DNA of 64,000 nt, taken from assembly GCA_024711295.1 (NCBI GenBank), contig JANJTB010000036.1, positions 1 to 64,000 on the forward strand, read 5' to 3'. The notes below the pieces were generated by a model. That model was not told the DNA's origin. It saw only the letters and a list, made by a program, of their open reading frames with translations, and ran no database searches. The position numbers and the translations under genes are program-made. Of this stretch, positions 55,195 to 63,461 are shown piece after piece; within the stretch, counting starts at the first letter, position 1, and every line of letters begins with the position of its first letter. Source of the DNA: a bacterium. GTDB lineage: Bacteria; Bacteroidota; Ignavibacteria; Kapaibacteriales; UBA2268.

Positions 55195-55653
55195 CTAAAA
55201 GTTTTGCGTTGACTTTTGGCTGGGATGGATTTTTATCTTTGAATTAATTTCAATTTTTGATGGTATATGGTTGATTCCGCAACATTTGGCGATTGCCTGC
55301 TTGAGCCGTTCTTTTTCATCAGCAGACATTTCTTTCAATTTTTGGATATTACCCGTTGAATTCTTTTCGCAATATTTACACTCAGGCAGACTGCCAGGAG
55401 TGTGACTTTCGCTGTTACTAAGCTGTGATGTAATGGTATTAAAGCCAAACCTGATGCCAGAATATACTAAATAGAAAAATGCAATCATACCTACTGATTC
55501 GAGAAAAGTAATATACTCAAACCCGAATTGTACTGTTAAATAGTCATTCCAAAACCACGTCAGCAACATACCCGATAATTTCAGTATGCCTGCAAATATC
55601 AGAATGTAAAGCAGTGATTTTGATACATTATTTTTTAAAAGGTTGATTAGCAT
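55195..55653 (-). CDS. Hypothetical membrane protein
   Basis: A 152-residue protein with two membrane segments (about 14-32 and 47-68: LYILIFAGILKLSGMLLTWF and FLESVGMIAFFYLVYSG). A cytosolic or periplasmic tail follows with CKYCEKN and a CC pair (IAKCCGINH) plus basic helices. The CxxC/CC cysteines could bind a metal. It is convergent with smc, with 32 bp between stops. I do not recognise a family. Confidence 0.66.
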   Translation of the reverse strand: MLINLLKNNVSKSLLYILIFAGILKLSGMLLTWFWNDYLTVQFGFEYITFLESVGMIAFFYLVYSGIRFGFNTITSQLSNSESHTPGSLPECKYCEKNSTGNIQKLKEMSADEKERLKQAIAKCCGINHIPSKIEINSKIKIHPSQKSTQNF

Positions 55654-55809
55654 AAAAATATTAAAAATGATATAACCATATTTATTAACGTAACTTAGAA
55701 TTTATTATTTTTTTAAAATTAATTTTTGCTTTAAGTAAAACTATTTATACTTTGATTACAATATTTTTAGAATTATTCAGACGATAATAAAATTTTCTTT
55801 CCAAACATT

Positions 55810-56355
55810 ATGCCATCACAAAATCAAAAAATCAAACCGGGGAATTTGTTCAATCAGGAACATTCAGTTTTAATTTTCAGTTCGAAAAGGACTAAAATGC
55901 TTTGGTTTGTAACAGTATTGAGTTTTTTTCTTTCAGTATCCATTAATATTACACTTCTAACTATGGATATTGACAAAGAGTTGATGGAGTATAGCTCCTT
56001 ACTTTCTTTTGTAGCATTCCAAATATTCTTTGTAATTGCCGGCAACATTCTTTTGGTAGTTATGATTTGGATGAGCGGTAAGTATGCAATCAGCATCATC
56101 GTTAATCCCGGGAACAACATTTCGGTTAAGTGCTGGGGAATATTTGGTTACAGGATACACACATTCTCTGTTAATAGAATAATAAGTTCAACATATTTTG
56201 CAGGACAGTCAAATTTTACAGGAGCGCCCCGTGTTAATGCACCCTGGATCCGACTTAAGACAGACCTTGGGAAGTTGTTCATAATTGATATGCAGGGAGA
56301 AATTCATCACGGCTACGAAGTATTTAATGCTGCACTAAAGGGCATAAACAAGTAA
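55810..56355 (+). CDS. Hypothetical membrane protein with two TM segments
   Basis: A 181-residue protein. An N-terminal cytosolic stretch and two membrane helices (LWFVTVLSFFLSVSINITLL, about 30-50; FVAFQIFFVIAGNILLVVMIW, about 66-88) precede a C-terminal beta-rich domain (IIVNPGNNISVKCWGIFG, APRVNAPWIRLKTDLGKLF, IIDMQGEIHHG). The layout recalls the eukaryotic TMEM70/TMEM223-type membrane proteins, but the resemblance is by eye only. It stands alone. Confidence 0.62.
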   Translation: MPSQNQKIKPGNLFNQEHSVLIFSSKRTKMLWFVTVLSFFLSVSINITLLTMDIDKELMEYSSLLSFVAFQIFFVIAGNILLVVMIWMSGKYAISIIVNPGNNISVKCWGIFGYRIHTFSVNRIISSTYFAGQSNFTGAPRVNAPWIRLKTDLGKLFIIDMQGEIHHGYEVFNAALKGINK

Positions 56356-56478
56356 TCATTTCATTTTTCATTTCATTAATCATTTACTGATTATATATCA
56401 ATCTGCTAATTAATACGTCTTTATTTTTTCGATTAAAATGTATTTAGTATGTTAATTTAAACAGAATTGATTGAATTT

Positions 56479-59250
56479 ATGAAAAGACTTATTATTCTGA
56501 TGATTCTTACAGTTTTATCTAATGATTATGGTTTATTTGCACAATCATACTATCAACCAGCCAATTTAAACTTTGAAAAAGGTATAGCAGGTATCAAGCC
56601 ACCTTCGTGGACATTACCCCGCAAGATAGAAGAAAGCGGTGTTACTGCCGAACTCAGTAAAGATGCACCATTCGAAGGCGAATTCTGTTTATTGCTTACT
56701 AATCCCAACAAAACTACCGTTATTGACGAGAATAGTGCTGTACCTGTATATCAGGCAGTAGATAGTTATATCTACAGAGGAAAAAAAATTAGACTTTCGG
56801 CAAATGCAAGACTTGTTTCCTCAAACTTAATGTCGAGAGGTGAGTTATGGCTTATCGGAAGGTCAACAAAAGAAAAAATAACTGTCAGTAAGTATTTGGA
56901 TAATAATCCGGTGCTGAAAGATAATTGGCAAAACTTTGAAATTACGATTGATATTCCCGCAGAAACAAATGAACTGCGATTTGGAATATTACTAAAGGGT
57001 GATGGAAAGCTCTATGCCGACAACTTTAGAATTGAAATTTTGCAACCCCACGGAGCTATAGATGAACCAATCAGACAACTTAACGAAAAAGAACTCAACA
57101 ATCTGAAAACTTTTACATCAGCGTATGCATACTTAAATTTCTTTAATGCGGCAAATACACTCAACTCGGCGCAAAATGAGATTCTTACTCTCAAGACAAT
57201 CAAGGAAATTGAAAATGCTAAGACTGAAAATGATTTTCTCAACGTGATTAATACTTACGCCAAAATACTTTCACCTGTTGCACAGGTAAGTCGAAACAGT
57301 AATACTGAAATTAATTACAACAAACCGTCGAAAGCTGTCGAATATCTGGCATTTACCCGTCAAATTAATGGCGGACCTGTAGATAGACCTGATGACCTTT
57401 TCTCATCGAGCAATGTAAATGTTTTTGCATCTACTCGAAAGAGGGAATGTTCGTTTACTCAGAATATCGAAGTTCTGAAATATAAGGGCAAAACACTTAA
57501 AATCAGCAGCTCGATAAGAGTAGAGCAGGCTTCACCAGGTGCTAACGCTCAAATATGGGTGCGTGCCGATAAAATAGGCTCTAAGGAAAATATCGTTGCA
57601 ACGACTGTCGAAACACCCGCAATGTCTAAGTCATGGAAAAGGTACGAAACTAGCATCGAATTGCCTAATGATGTCTATACAATCAAGTTAGCATTGATAT
57701 TTATAGGTGAAGGAAAGGCAAATTTCGACGATGTCAAAATTGAAGTTTTCGACAAGAAAAATAAAATTGAAGAAATTCCTGTTACAAACGCAGGATTCGA
57801 GCAACTTTCCGGCAGCGGATTACTTCTTGCCTGGGAGTACGAACAGGCTGTAATACATGCCGGTTATATGCTTTATGTCGATTCTGCGAACTCCACCAAG
57901 GGACGCTACTCACTTGCAATGGAGTCTGAGCAAAGAAACAGAATCAATTTTCCGGTAATCGGCAAAATATATACATACAATATCGGTAATGGATACTATC
58001 TACATATACCTCACGCATATTATGGTGATGAAAATGGTGTATTGCCTACAGCTAAGCTACCACAAGGATTCAACTTTGCAGGTAAGCCCGATGGTTACAA
58101 CCCACATTCGAAAGACAGACTTACAAGAATGGCATCAGTAATCAAACTTTGGGGGATAATCAAGCATTTCTCACCTGATCAGCAGGATAGTAAAATTCTT
58201 GATGAATACCTTTCAACAGCACTCAAAAATGTATCTGCAAGTGAAGAAAATACAGAGCAAACCCTCGAACAGCTCCTCAAACTCACCGGTGATTTCAGAG
58301 CAAGGGTATGGCATACCGATATTGATAACGACTACACTTTACCATTTATAATCAGAAATGTAAAAGAAAAATATCTCGTAAGTACAATTGTGGATTCAAC
58401 ATTAAATATTTCACAGGGCGACGAGGTATTATCCATCAACAACATTTCGGTTAATGAATATGTAAATAAAAGATTGAACGAAATACCCGGCAGCAACGAC
58501 AAATTCAAGATTACCAAAGCACTTGCAGAATTGCGGGCAGGAAGCAAGGGCACTCAGGCAGAAGTATTGTTCAGAAAAAAAGACGGCTCGGAGCATCGTG
58601 TAAAAACTGAAAGAAAATATATGCTTCAGAGTGTTTACGAACCTAAGCCACTCGCAGTTTACGAGATTGAAGAGGGTATTGTTTATATTGACCTTACCGA
58701 TATGACCGACGGCCGCCTGAAAGAATTTATCGAGGCACTTGCCCAAAGAGAAGCATTTATTTTCGACTTACGCGGGATGACAGGTATCAGCGAACATTTC
58801 TTAGGACTGTTATCAGAGAAAGAGTTGAAAAATGCCCTGTGGGAAATTCCGGTTTATACCACTCCGGATAAATCCCAAAGCTCAAAACTTGAATTTGGTG
58901 GTGAAATAATTTTACCCAAAGGGAAACTTGCAGGCAAGAAATACGTCTTTATGATTGATGAGCGTACGACAGGTTATTCCGAAGCGATTATTTCGATTGT
59001 TAAGCATAATCAAATTGGTGAAATTATCGGAAGTCCCAGCTCCGGGAATGCCTCTGAGGTTTATCCGGTACGATTATTCGGTGGATATAGCGCTTCAATT
59101 TCGGGCTTGAATGTTTATTCACCGGATAGAAAGCGACTCTTCAATAATCCTGTGGTACCTAACATTAGCTATGAGTACGAGCTCCCGTCAAAAGGTGCAA
59201 AGTATGATTCTCTGATTGAAAAAGCTTTTGAAATTATTAAAAATCAATAA
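56479..59250 (+). CDS. S41-like peptidase-family protein, probably without the catalytic Ser
   Basis: The protein is 923 residues from the ATG at 56479 (an in-frame TTG 12 nt earlier gives 927). After a signal peptide (ending YGLFAQ) come two jelly-roll-like segments (about 25-190 and 280-530), then a helical N-terminal S41 domain (LWGIIKHFSPDQQDSK). A PDZ-like part (QGDEVLSINNISVNEYV) and the tail-specific-protease core follow (EEGIVYIDLTDMTDGRLK). In the core the loop DERTTGYSE (827-835) lies where S41 enzymes have a Ser 3 residues before the Glu; here it is Gly832, so it may be a non-catalytic relative. Substrate unknown. Confidence 0.72.
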   Translation: MKRLIILMILTVLSNDYGLFAQSYYQPANLNFEKGIAGIKPPSWTLPRKIEESGVTAELSKDAPFEGEFCLLLTNPNKTTVIDENSAVPVYQAVDSYIYRGKKIRLSANARLVSSNLMSRGELWLIGRSTKEKITVSKYLDNNPVLKDNWQNFEITIDIPAETNELRFGILLKGDGKLYADNFRIEILQPHGAIDEPIRQLNEKELNNLKTFTSAYAYLNFFNAANTLNSAQNEILTLKTIKEIENAKTENDFLNVINTYAKILSPVAQVSRNSNTEINYNKPSKAVEYLAFTRQINGGPVDRPDDLFSSSNVNVFASTRKRECSFTQNIEVLKYKGKTLKISSSIRVEQASPGANAQIWVRADKIGSKENIVATTVETPAMSKSWKRYETSIELPNDVYTIKLALIFIGEGKANFDDVKIEVFDKKNKIEEIPVTNAGFEQLSGSGLLLAWEYEQAVIHAGYMLYVDSANSTKGRYSLAMESEQRNRINFPVIGKIYTYNIGNGYYLHIPHAYYGDENGVLPTAKLPQGFNFAGKPDGYNPHSKDRLTRMASVIKLWGIIKHFSPDQQDSKILDEYLSTALKNVSASEENTEQTLEQLLKLTGDFRARVWHTDIDNDYTLPFIIRNVKEKYLVSTIVDSTLNISQGDEVLSINNISVNEYVNKRLNEIPGSNDKFKITKALAELRAGSKGTQAEVLFRKKDGSEHRVKTERKYMLQSVYEPKPLAVYEIEEGIVYIDLTDMTDGRLKEFIEALAQREAFIFDLRGMTGISEHFLGLLSEKELKNALWEIPVYTTPDKSQSSKLEFGGEIILPKGKLAGKKYVFMIDERTTGYSEAIISIVKHNQIGEIIGSPSSGNASEVYPVRLFGGYSASISGLNVYSPDRKRLFNNPVVPNISYEYELPSKGAKYDSLIEKAFEIIKNQ

Positions 59251-59284
59251 ATTATTAACATTTTTTTTAAATAGGTGAAAAATT

Positions 59285-59665
59285 ATGACAGGCAAAATTA
59301 TCAAACTCGTAATCGCTGCTTTATTTGTGGTTACATTCGTGGCAACAGCTGCAAACAACAAAGAAGTAAGCATTCAGACTAATCTTCACTGTGGCTCCTG
59401 TGCAGCCAAGATTGAAAAAGGACTTAAAAAGACTTCAGGCATTATCACCAGCAAAGCTGATGTAAGCTCGAAAGTAGTAACTATCAAATACGACGCGGAC
59501 AAAACTGATGAAAGCAAAATCAGCGCCGCAATTTCAAAAATGGGTTATACTACAGAAGTTATGAAGACTACAGCCGATTCAAAAAAATCCTGCTGTACAG
59601 ACAAAAAAGTAACTGATAAGGACTGTTGCGATACCAAAGCTACAAAGTCTGCTCCCAAAAAGTAA
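59285..59665 (+). CDS. Exported heavy-metal-associated (HMA) domain protein with CC tail
   Basis: A 126-residue protein with a signal (KIIKLVIAALFVVTFVATAA). One HMA domain (about 28-97) has the metal site LHCGSCAAKIEK; the first position of the usual MxCxxC is His-preceded (HCGSC). The tail carries CC pairs (SCCTDKKVTDKDCCDTK), which could bind copper or other soft metals. Role: periplasmic metal binding or transfer, possibly with an efflux system not in this window. A good AGGTGA RBS precedes the ATG. A convergent terminator separates it from the HD gene. Confidence 0.88.
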   Translation: MTGKIIKLVIAALFVVTFVATAANNKEVSIQTNLHCGSCAAKIEKGLKKTSGIITSKADVSSKVVTIKYDADKTDESKISAAISKMGYTTEVMKTTADSKKSCCTDKKVTDKDCCDTKATKSAPKK

Positions 59666-59692
59666 TCTTCAGGATTGCTCTAATAAGTTATA

Positions 59693-59727
59693 AAAAGGAT
59701 TGCTCCTATGGAGTAATCCTTTTTTTG
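59693..59727. terminator. Hairpin terminator between HMA and HD-domain genes
   Basis: AAAAGGATTGCTCC and GGAGTAATCCTTTT form a long stem with one mismatch around a TATG loop. The plus strand ends in T7, and the A-run on the left also serves the convergent minus-strand gene. Confidence 0.85.
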
Positions 59728-59738
59728 TAACTCATTCT

Positions 59739-60947
59739 CTAAAACACATTTCGGAAATTGGAGTAAAGATTTTTGATGTTTACATTACCGACGCGTTTGT
59801 CACTGTAGCTATCCTTGATTTTTTGTGCAGCAATCACAAGCTCTTCGGTCTTGATGCCGACACTGCATGAGTGCCACGCTTCGAGAAATGCCGCCAGATG
59901 GTCTGCTGCTCTGATTGCCTCACCATCAATAGGATTATACCGATTTTGGTTATACTTATTGTTAAGGTCGTCAATGGAAATACCATTGCTGACAATTTTG
60001 CTATCATCAATAATTTTGTTGTCGAATTCATCAATGATAAAATACTTGATTTCTTCTGTCCACTCTTGCTCAATAAGTGGGAATATCTCGTTTTCGGCAA
60101 GTTCTTCCTCAATATTCTTAATCAGCTTGTCGAACTCACTTGATGACCTCTTTATTGGCGAGATAATATCACGGGTAACAGCTTCGGGCAGGTCGTGAAA
60201 CAAACCTCCGAAAAAGTTGTTGTAAAGTCGCTTTTCGCAGGCATTATTCTCTCTTGCAAAGAAATACGAAATTATCGCTACCAAAAGTGTGTGCCCCAGA
60301 ACTGCTGTAGCGGGAACCCTCGGAACCTGAGCCCAACGAACCTGAAATCTTAATTGACCGCAGAGGTCAACAAAATTTGCAATGGTATGCCTGTTAGTAA
60401 GTTTCTGGATGCCAAGTAAATCTTTGAAATTATCAATCCTGTTGAGTAGATCGGTTTCGAGGCGTATATTCTGATAGCTGAATGGATTGCTTTGCCTGAT
60501 AATCTGGAATTCCCAATAACTTGAGTAAATATGTGCTGCTTCAAGAATTCTGTTACTTAGGTCTTCTTTGTCGGTATCATTAAAAAGGAAATCTTCGAGC
60601 TCGTTTCGAAGCAGCTCACTTTCTATTTTTGGTTCTAACTGCTTAAACACATAATTATTTAACTCCTTAAACACAGTTTTGTTCTTTTTGATTTCGGCAT
60701 AAATCGGAGATTTGATATCAGATATTACTATCCTTCGCAGCAATTCATAAATACCATTTCTGATAATATTTTGCCAGTTTATCGCGTTTCCTCTCGACTC
60801 TTCGTATTTACCCAGAGTAAATGCAATCATCATCTTGTGAGCGTGCTTATCCATCTCGATGAGGTCCATGGGACGAATTCTGTCGTTCCACCTTTGGATA
60901 TGAAAGCCGCGAAAGAACTCATTCAGCAAAGAGAAGTTAATAATCAT
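59739..60947 (-). CDS. HD-domain phosphohydrolase-like protein
   Basis: A 402-residue protein of the YfbR/HD type. An N-terminal first half contains NDRIRPMDLIEMDKHAHKM, then GKYEESRGNAINWQNIIR. The second half has the metal-site pattern GHTLLVAIISYF, then GGLFHDLPEAVTRDIISP (the HD pair), then AIRAADHLAAFLEAWHS. This fits a duplicated HD_5/YfbR family protein; the first HD appears degenerate. It would hydrolyse a phosphate ester, perhaps a nucleotide, but the substrate is unknown. It is convergent with the HMA gene. Confidence 0.86.
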   Translation of the reverse strand: MIINFSLLNEFFRGFHIQRWNDRIRPMDLIEMDKHAHKMMIAFTLGKYEESRGNAINWQNIIRNGIYELLRRIVISDIKSPIYAEIKKNKTVFKELNNYVFKQLEPKIESELLRNELEDFLFNDTDKEDLSNRILEAAHIYSSYWEFQIIRQSNPFSYQNIRLETDLLNRIDNFKDLLGIQKLTNRHTIANFVDLCGQLRFQVRWAQVPRVPATAVLGHTLLVAIISYFFARENNACEKRLYNNFFGGLFHDLPEAVTRDIISPIKRSSSEFDKLIKNIEEELAENEIFPLIEQEWTEEIKYFIIDEFDNKIIDDSKIVSNGISIDDLNNKYNQNRYNPIDGEAIRAADHLAAFLEAWHSCSVGIKTEELVIAAQKIKDSYSDKRVGNVNIKNLYSNFRNVF

Positions 60948-61006
60948 TTATTTACCTTTAGATATTTAACGATAAATAAGACGAAAATATGCTTTTAAAT
61001 TTCATT

Positions 61007-61708
61007 TCACACTTTCAATGTCGAAAGACCACCATCAACACCGATAATCTGACCTGTAATCCAAGAACTGCCATCACTTAAGAGAAATTCAACAGCTTTT
61101 GCAATATCGTCGGGTGTACCTATTCTCTTCAGAGGGTGGCGCTGAGCTGCGGCTTCCCGTTTTTCGGGTGTACTGAGTAATGCCGATGCAAGAGGTGTGT
61201 CTGTAAGCGAAGGAGCAATAGCATTGAATCTGATACCTGATGCAGCATACTCTGCTGCCAGACTACGCACCAAACCTTCGACTGCAGATTTTGCAGAAGC
61301 TATCGAAGCATGAAACGGCATACCTGTTTTAGCTGCAACAGTACTCATAAGCACCACTGAAGCGTTGCCCGATTTCTTCAGATTTGGCAATACCTTTTGG
61401 ATAATCCTTACGGCTCCTGTTACATTTTGCTTATAATCCCTAATAAAATCCTCTTCACTCAACCTGTTGAAAGGTCGCAAAAGGATGGAACCCGGGCAGT
61501 AGAGCAATCCGTCAATGACCTCTGGGAGCTCACCGAGTAAGGCTAAATCACCGCTTACAGCATCAAGTAATAAAATATTTGTATCAAGTTTTCCCAACTC
61601 AGGCGTGATGTTGCGTGTGATTGTATATACATTATAATCTTTGTGCAACAGCTCTGCCACTCTTAGCCCTATTCCCTTACCTGCACCAACTATCAGTACA
61701 TTCTTCAT
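61007..61708 (-). CDS. SDR-family oxidoreductase lacking the usual catalytic Tyr
   Basis: A 233-residue short-chain dehydrogenase with the Rossmann motif GAGKGIGLRVAELL. The Ser is in LMSTVAAKTGMPFHAS, but the expected YxxxK is IASAK (SIASAKSAVEGL), with Ile in place of Tyr. IAPSLTDTPLA and GQIIGVDGGLST complete the fold. I believe similar Tyr-less sequences occur in other bacteria, so this may be a stable subfamily rather than an inactivated gene. The reaction is unknown. It stands alone. Confidence 0.85.
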   Translation of the reverse strand: MKNVLIVGAGKGIGLRVAELLHKDYNVYTITRNITPELGKLDTNILLLDAVSGDLALLGELPEVIDGLLYCPGSILLRPFNRLSEEDFIRDYKQNVTGAVRIIQKVLPNLKKSGNASVVLMSTVAAKTGMPFHASIASAKSAVEGLVRSLAAEYAASGIRFNAIAPSLTDTPLASALLSTPEKREAAAQRHPLKRIGTPDDIAKAVEFLLSDGSSWITGQIIGVDGGLSTLKV

Positions 61709-61949
61709 CTCATTATTCCGTCAAAATATTAATAATTCGTAACACACTATTAACGATTATTTCCGATATTTTGTGCTGTGGCTGATAATTACAATAAATA
61801 TAAATTTGGAAATCATTTTTAATGAGTGAGCCCTCTACCTGCTAACAAAGAAAATTTACATATATTAACACCAGAGAAATAAAATAAATTTAAAATAAAA
61901 GCAGTCTGTGATTGTATAATGTAATTTTTAGGAAAGAAATCCAAAAATA

Positions 61950-62729
61950 ATGCTCAATCTCATAGCTGCAATAGGACGAAAAGTAACAAATTTTTTCAGA
62001 GAATTTGGTCAGATAGTAATTCTTTTGGTACGAGTAACCCGATATTTCCCTCGTGCAGTCAAAGACCATAGATTGGTAATAGACCAGATGGCAATAGTGG
62101 GCTCGGACTCGCTGCCTCTGGTAATTCTGATTGGTTCATTTACCGGTGCAATAGCGGCACTCCAAGCAACCAATCTATTCGATAAATTCAATCTCGTAGC
62201 TATAGCAAAGCCCTTCATCGGCTCTTCGATTGCTACAGTAGTATTCACCGAGCTGACACCTGTACTCACAGCTCTTGTAATTGCAGGCAGGGTAGGTGCC
62301 TCGATGGCTGCACAGCTTGGTACTATGCAGGTAACAGAGCAAATTGATGCCCTCGAGATGATGGCTATTGACAAAAACAGATACCTCGGTATGCCTCGCG
62401 CCATTGCAACATTGGTGATGATGCCGGTACTTGCGGTCTTCTCCAACGTTGTAGCTCTCATCGGAGGATATATACTTACATCTGTAAAGTTCGACTTCAG
62501 CTTTTTTATTTTCTTTGATTCGGTTCAGAGGTTCTTTGCCATACCCGAAATAATGCTCGGCTTGACTAAGTCACTTGTATTTGGTGGCGTTACGGCATTA
62601 ATAGGTGTACATGTCGGATTTTCAACCACAGGCGGTGCCGAGGGTGTTGGCAGGAGTACGGTTCGTTCGTTCACTCTCTCTGCAGCGGCTATTCTTATAA
62701 TAGATGCACTTTTTGGATATATTTGGTAA
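61950..62729 (+). CDS. MlaE-family ABC transporter permease
   Basis: A 259-residue inner-membrane permease with five hydrophobic segments. The family's GSDSLPLVILIGSFTGAIAA stretch is followed by VAIAKPFIGSSIATVVFTEL and GRVGASMAAQLGTMQVTEQIDALEMMAI, the classical MlaE (YrbE) signature. Such permeases move phospholipids between the inner and outer membranes with an ATPase (MlaF) and an MCE protein (MlaD), but neither gene is adjacent in this window. The stop is 20 nt before the riboflavin synthase gene. Confidence 0.95.
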   Translation: MLNLIAAIGRKVTNFFREFGQIVILLVRVTRYFPRAVKDHRLVIDQMAIVGSDSLPLVILIGSFTGAIAALQATNLFDKFNLVAIAKPFIGSSIATVVFTELTPVLTALVIAGRVGASMAAQLGTMQVTEQIDALEMMAIDKNRYLGMPRAIATLVMMPVLAVFSNVVALIGGYILTSVKFDFSFFIFFDSVQRFFAIPEIMLGLTKSLVFGGVTALIGVHVGFSTTGGAEGVGRSTVRSFTLSAAAILIIDALFGYIW

Positions 62730-62748
62730 ATTATCGTACAGGAAAAAA

Positions 62749-63390
62749 ATGTTTACCGGCTTAATAGAAGAAATTGGAGTAATCAAGCAAATTAAAAATC
62801 TCGGCGGTGGAAAGAGAATCAGCGTTGAGGCATACAAGATTTTGGACGACCTGAAAATAGATGATTCAGTATCAATAAATGGAGTTTGTCAGACAGTAGT
62901 TCATATTTCTTCTAATACCTTCGAAGTAGAGGCTGTAGAAGAAACACTTCGCAAAACAACCTTCAAGACGCTGCGAACCGGCAAAAAAGTTAATCTCGAA
63001 CGGGCGGCTATGGTTGGTGCAAGACTCGGCGGTCATATTGTTCAGGGGCATACAGATATTACCGGATATGTGAAATCAATTGAAAAGCAGCTGACAGGTA
63101 TCTTGTTGTGGGTTGAATTTCCTGTAAATTATCGTAAATATGTAGTAGAGCACGGCTCAATCTGTATTGATGGAGTTAGTCTGACCATAGCAAGACTAAG
63201 CGGAAGTATGCTTATGGTATCGGTTATACCACATACCTGGAAAAATACAACATTAGCAGAGTTAAGCAATGGCAGCGAAGTAAATTTAGAATTTGATATA
63301 ATCGGGAAATATATTGAGAATTTTACGAATTACGGCAAAAGTAATTCCAATTCATCTCTCGATAAATATATTGACCAACCGGATTATTAA
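62749..63390 (+). CDS. ribE: Riboflavin synthase, alpha chain
   Basis: A 213-residue enzyme that dismutates two lumazines to riboflavin. The start is the ATG at 62749 (MFTGLIEEIGVIKQIKNL), the family's conserved N terminus, with AGGAAA upstream; an ATG 45 nt earlier would add a non-conserved leader inside the MlaE gene. The internal duplication is visible: SVSINGVCQTVV / SICIDGVSLTI and VNLERAAMVGARLGGHIVQG / VNLEFDIIGKYIENF. GHIVQGHTD is the trimer/active-site motif. It lies 20 nt after the MlaE permease gene, probably co-transcribed. Confidence 0.96.
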   Translation: MFTGLIEEIGVIKQIKNLGGGKRISVEAYKILDDLKIDDSVSINGVCQTVVHISSNTFEVEAVEETLRKTTFKTLRTGKKVNLERAAMVGARLGGHIVQGHTDITGYVKSIEKQLTGILLWVEFPVNYRKYVVEHGSICIDGVSLTIARLSGSMLMVSVIPHTWKNTTLAELSNGSEVNLEFDIIGKYIENFTNYGKSNSNSSLDKYIDQPDY

Positions 63391-63401
63391 AAAATAAAAA
63401 A

Positions 63402-63435
63402 AGCCCGGAGCAAATCTAGTTTACTCCGAGCTATT
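63402..63435. terminator. Bidirectional hairpin between ribE and the T9SS cargo gene
   Basis: AGCCCGGAG (63402-63410) and CTCCGAGCT (63424-63432) pair with one mismatch. An A-run on the left serves the minus strand, and the plus-strand T-run on the right is short. It sits in the gap between convergent genes. Confidence 0.75.
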
Positions 63436-63461
63436 TCCTCTGAATCCCGTTGAGAATAATT

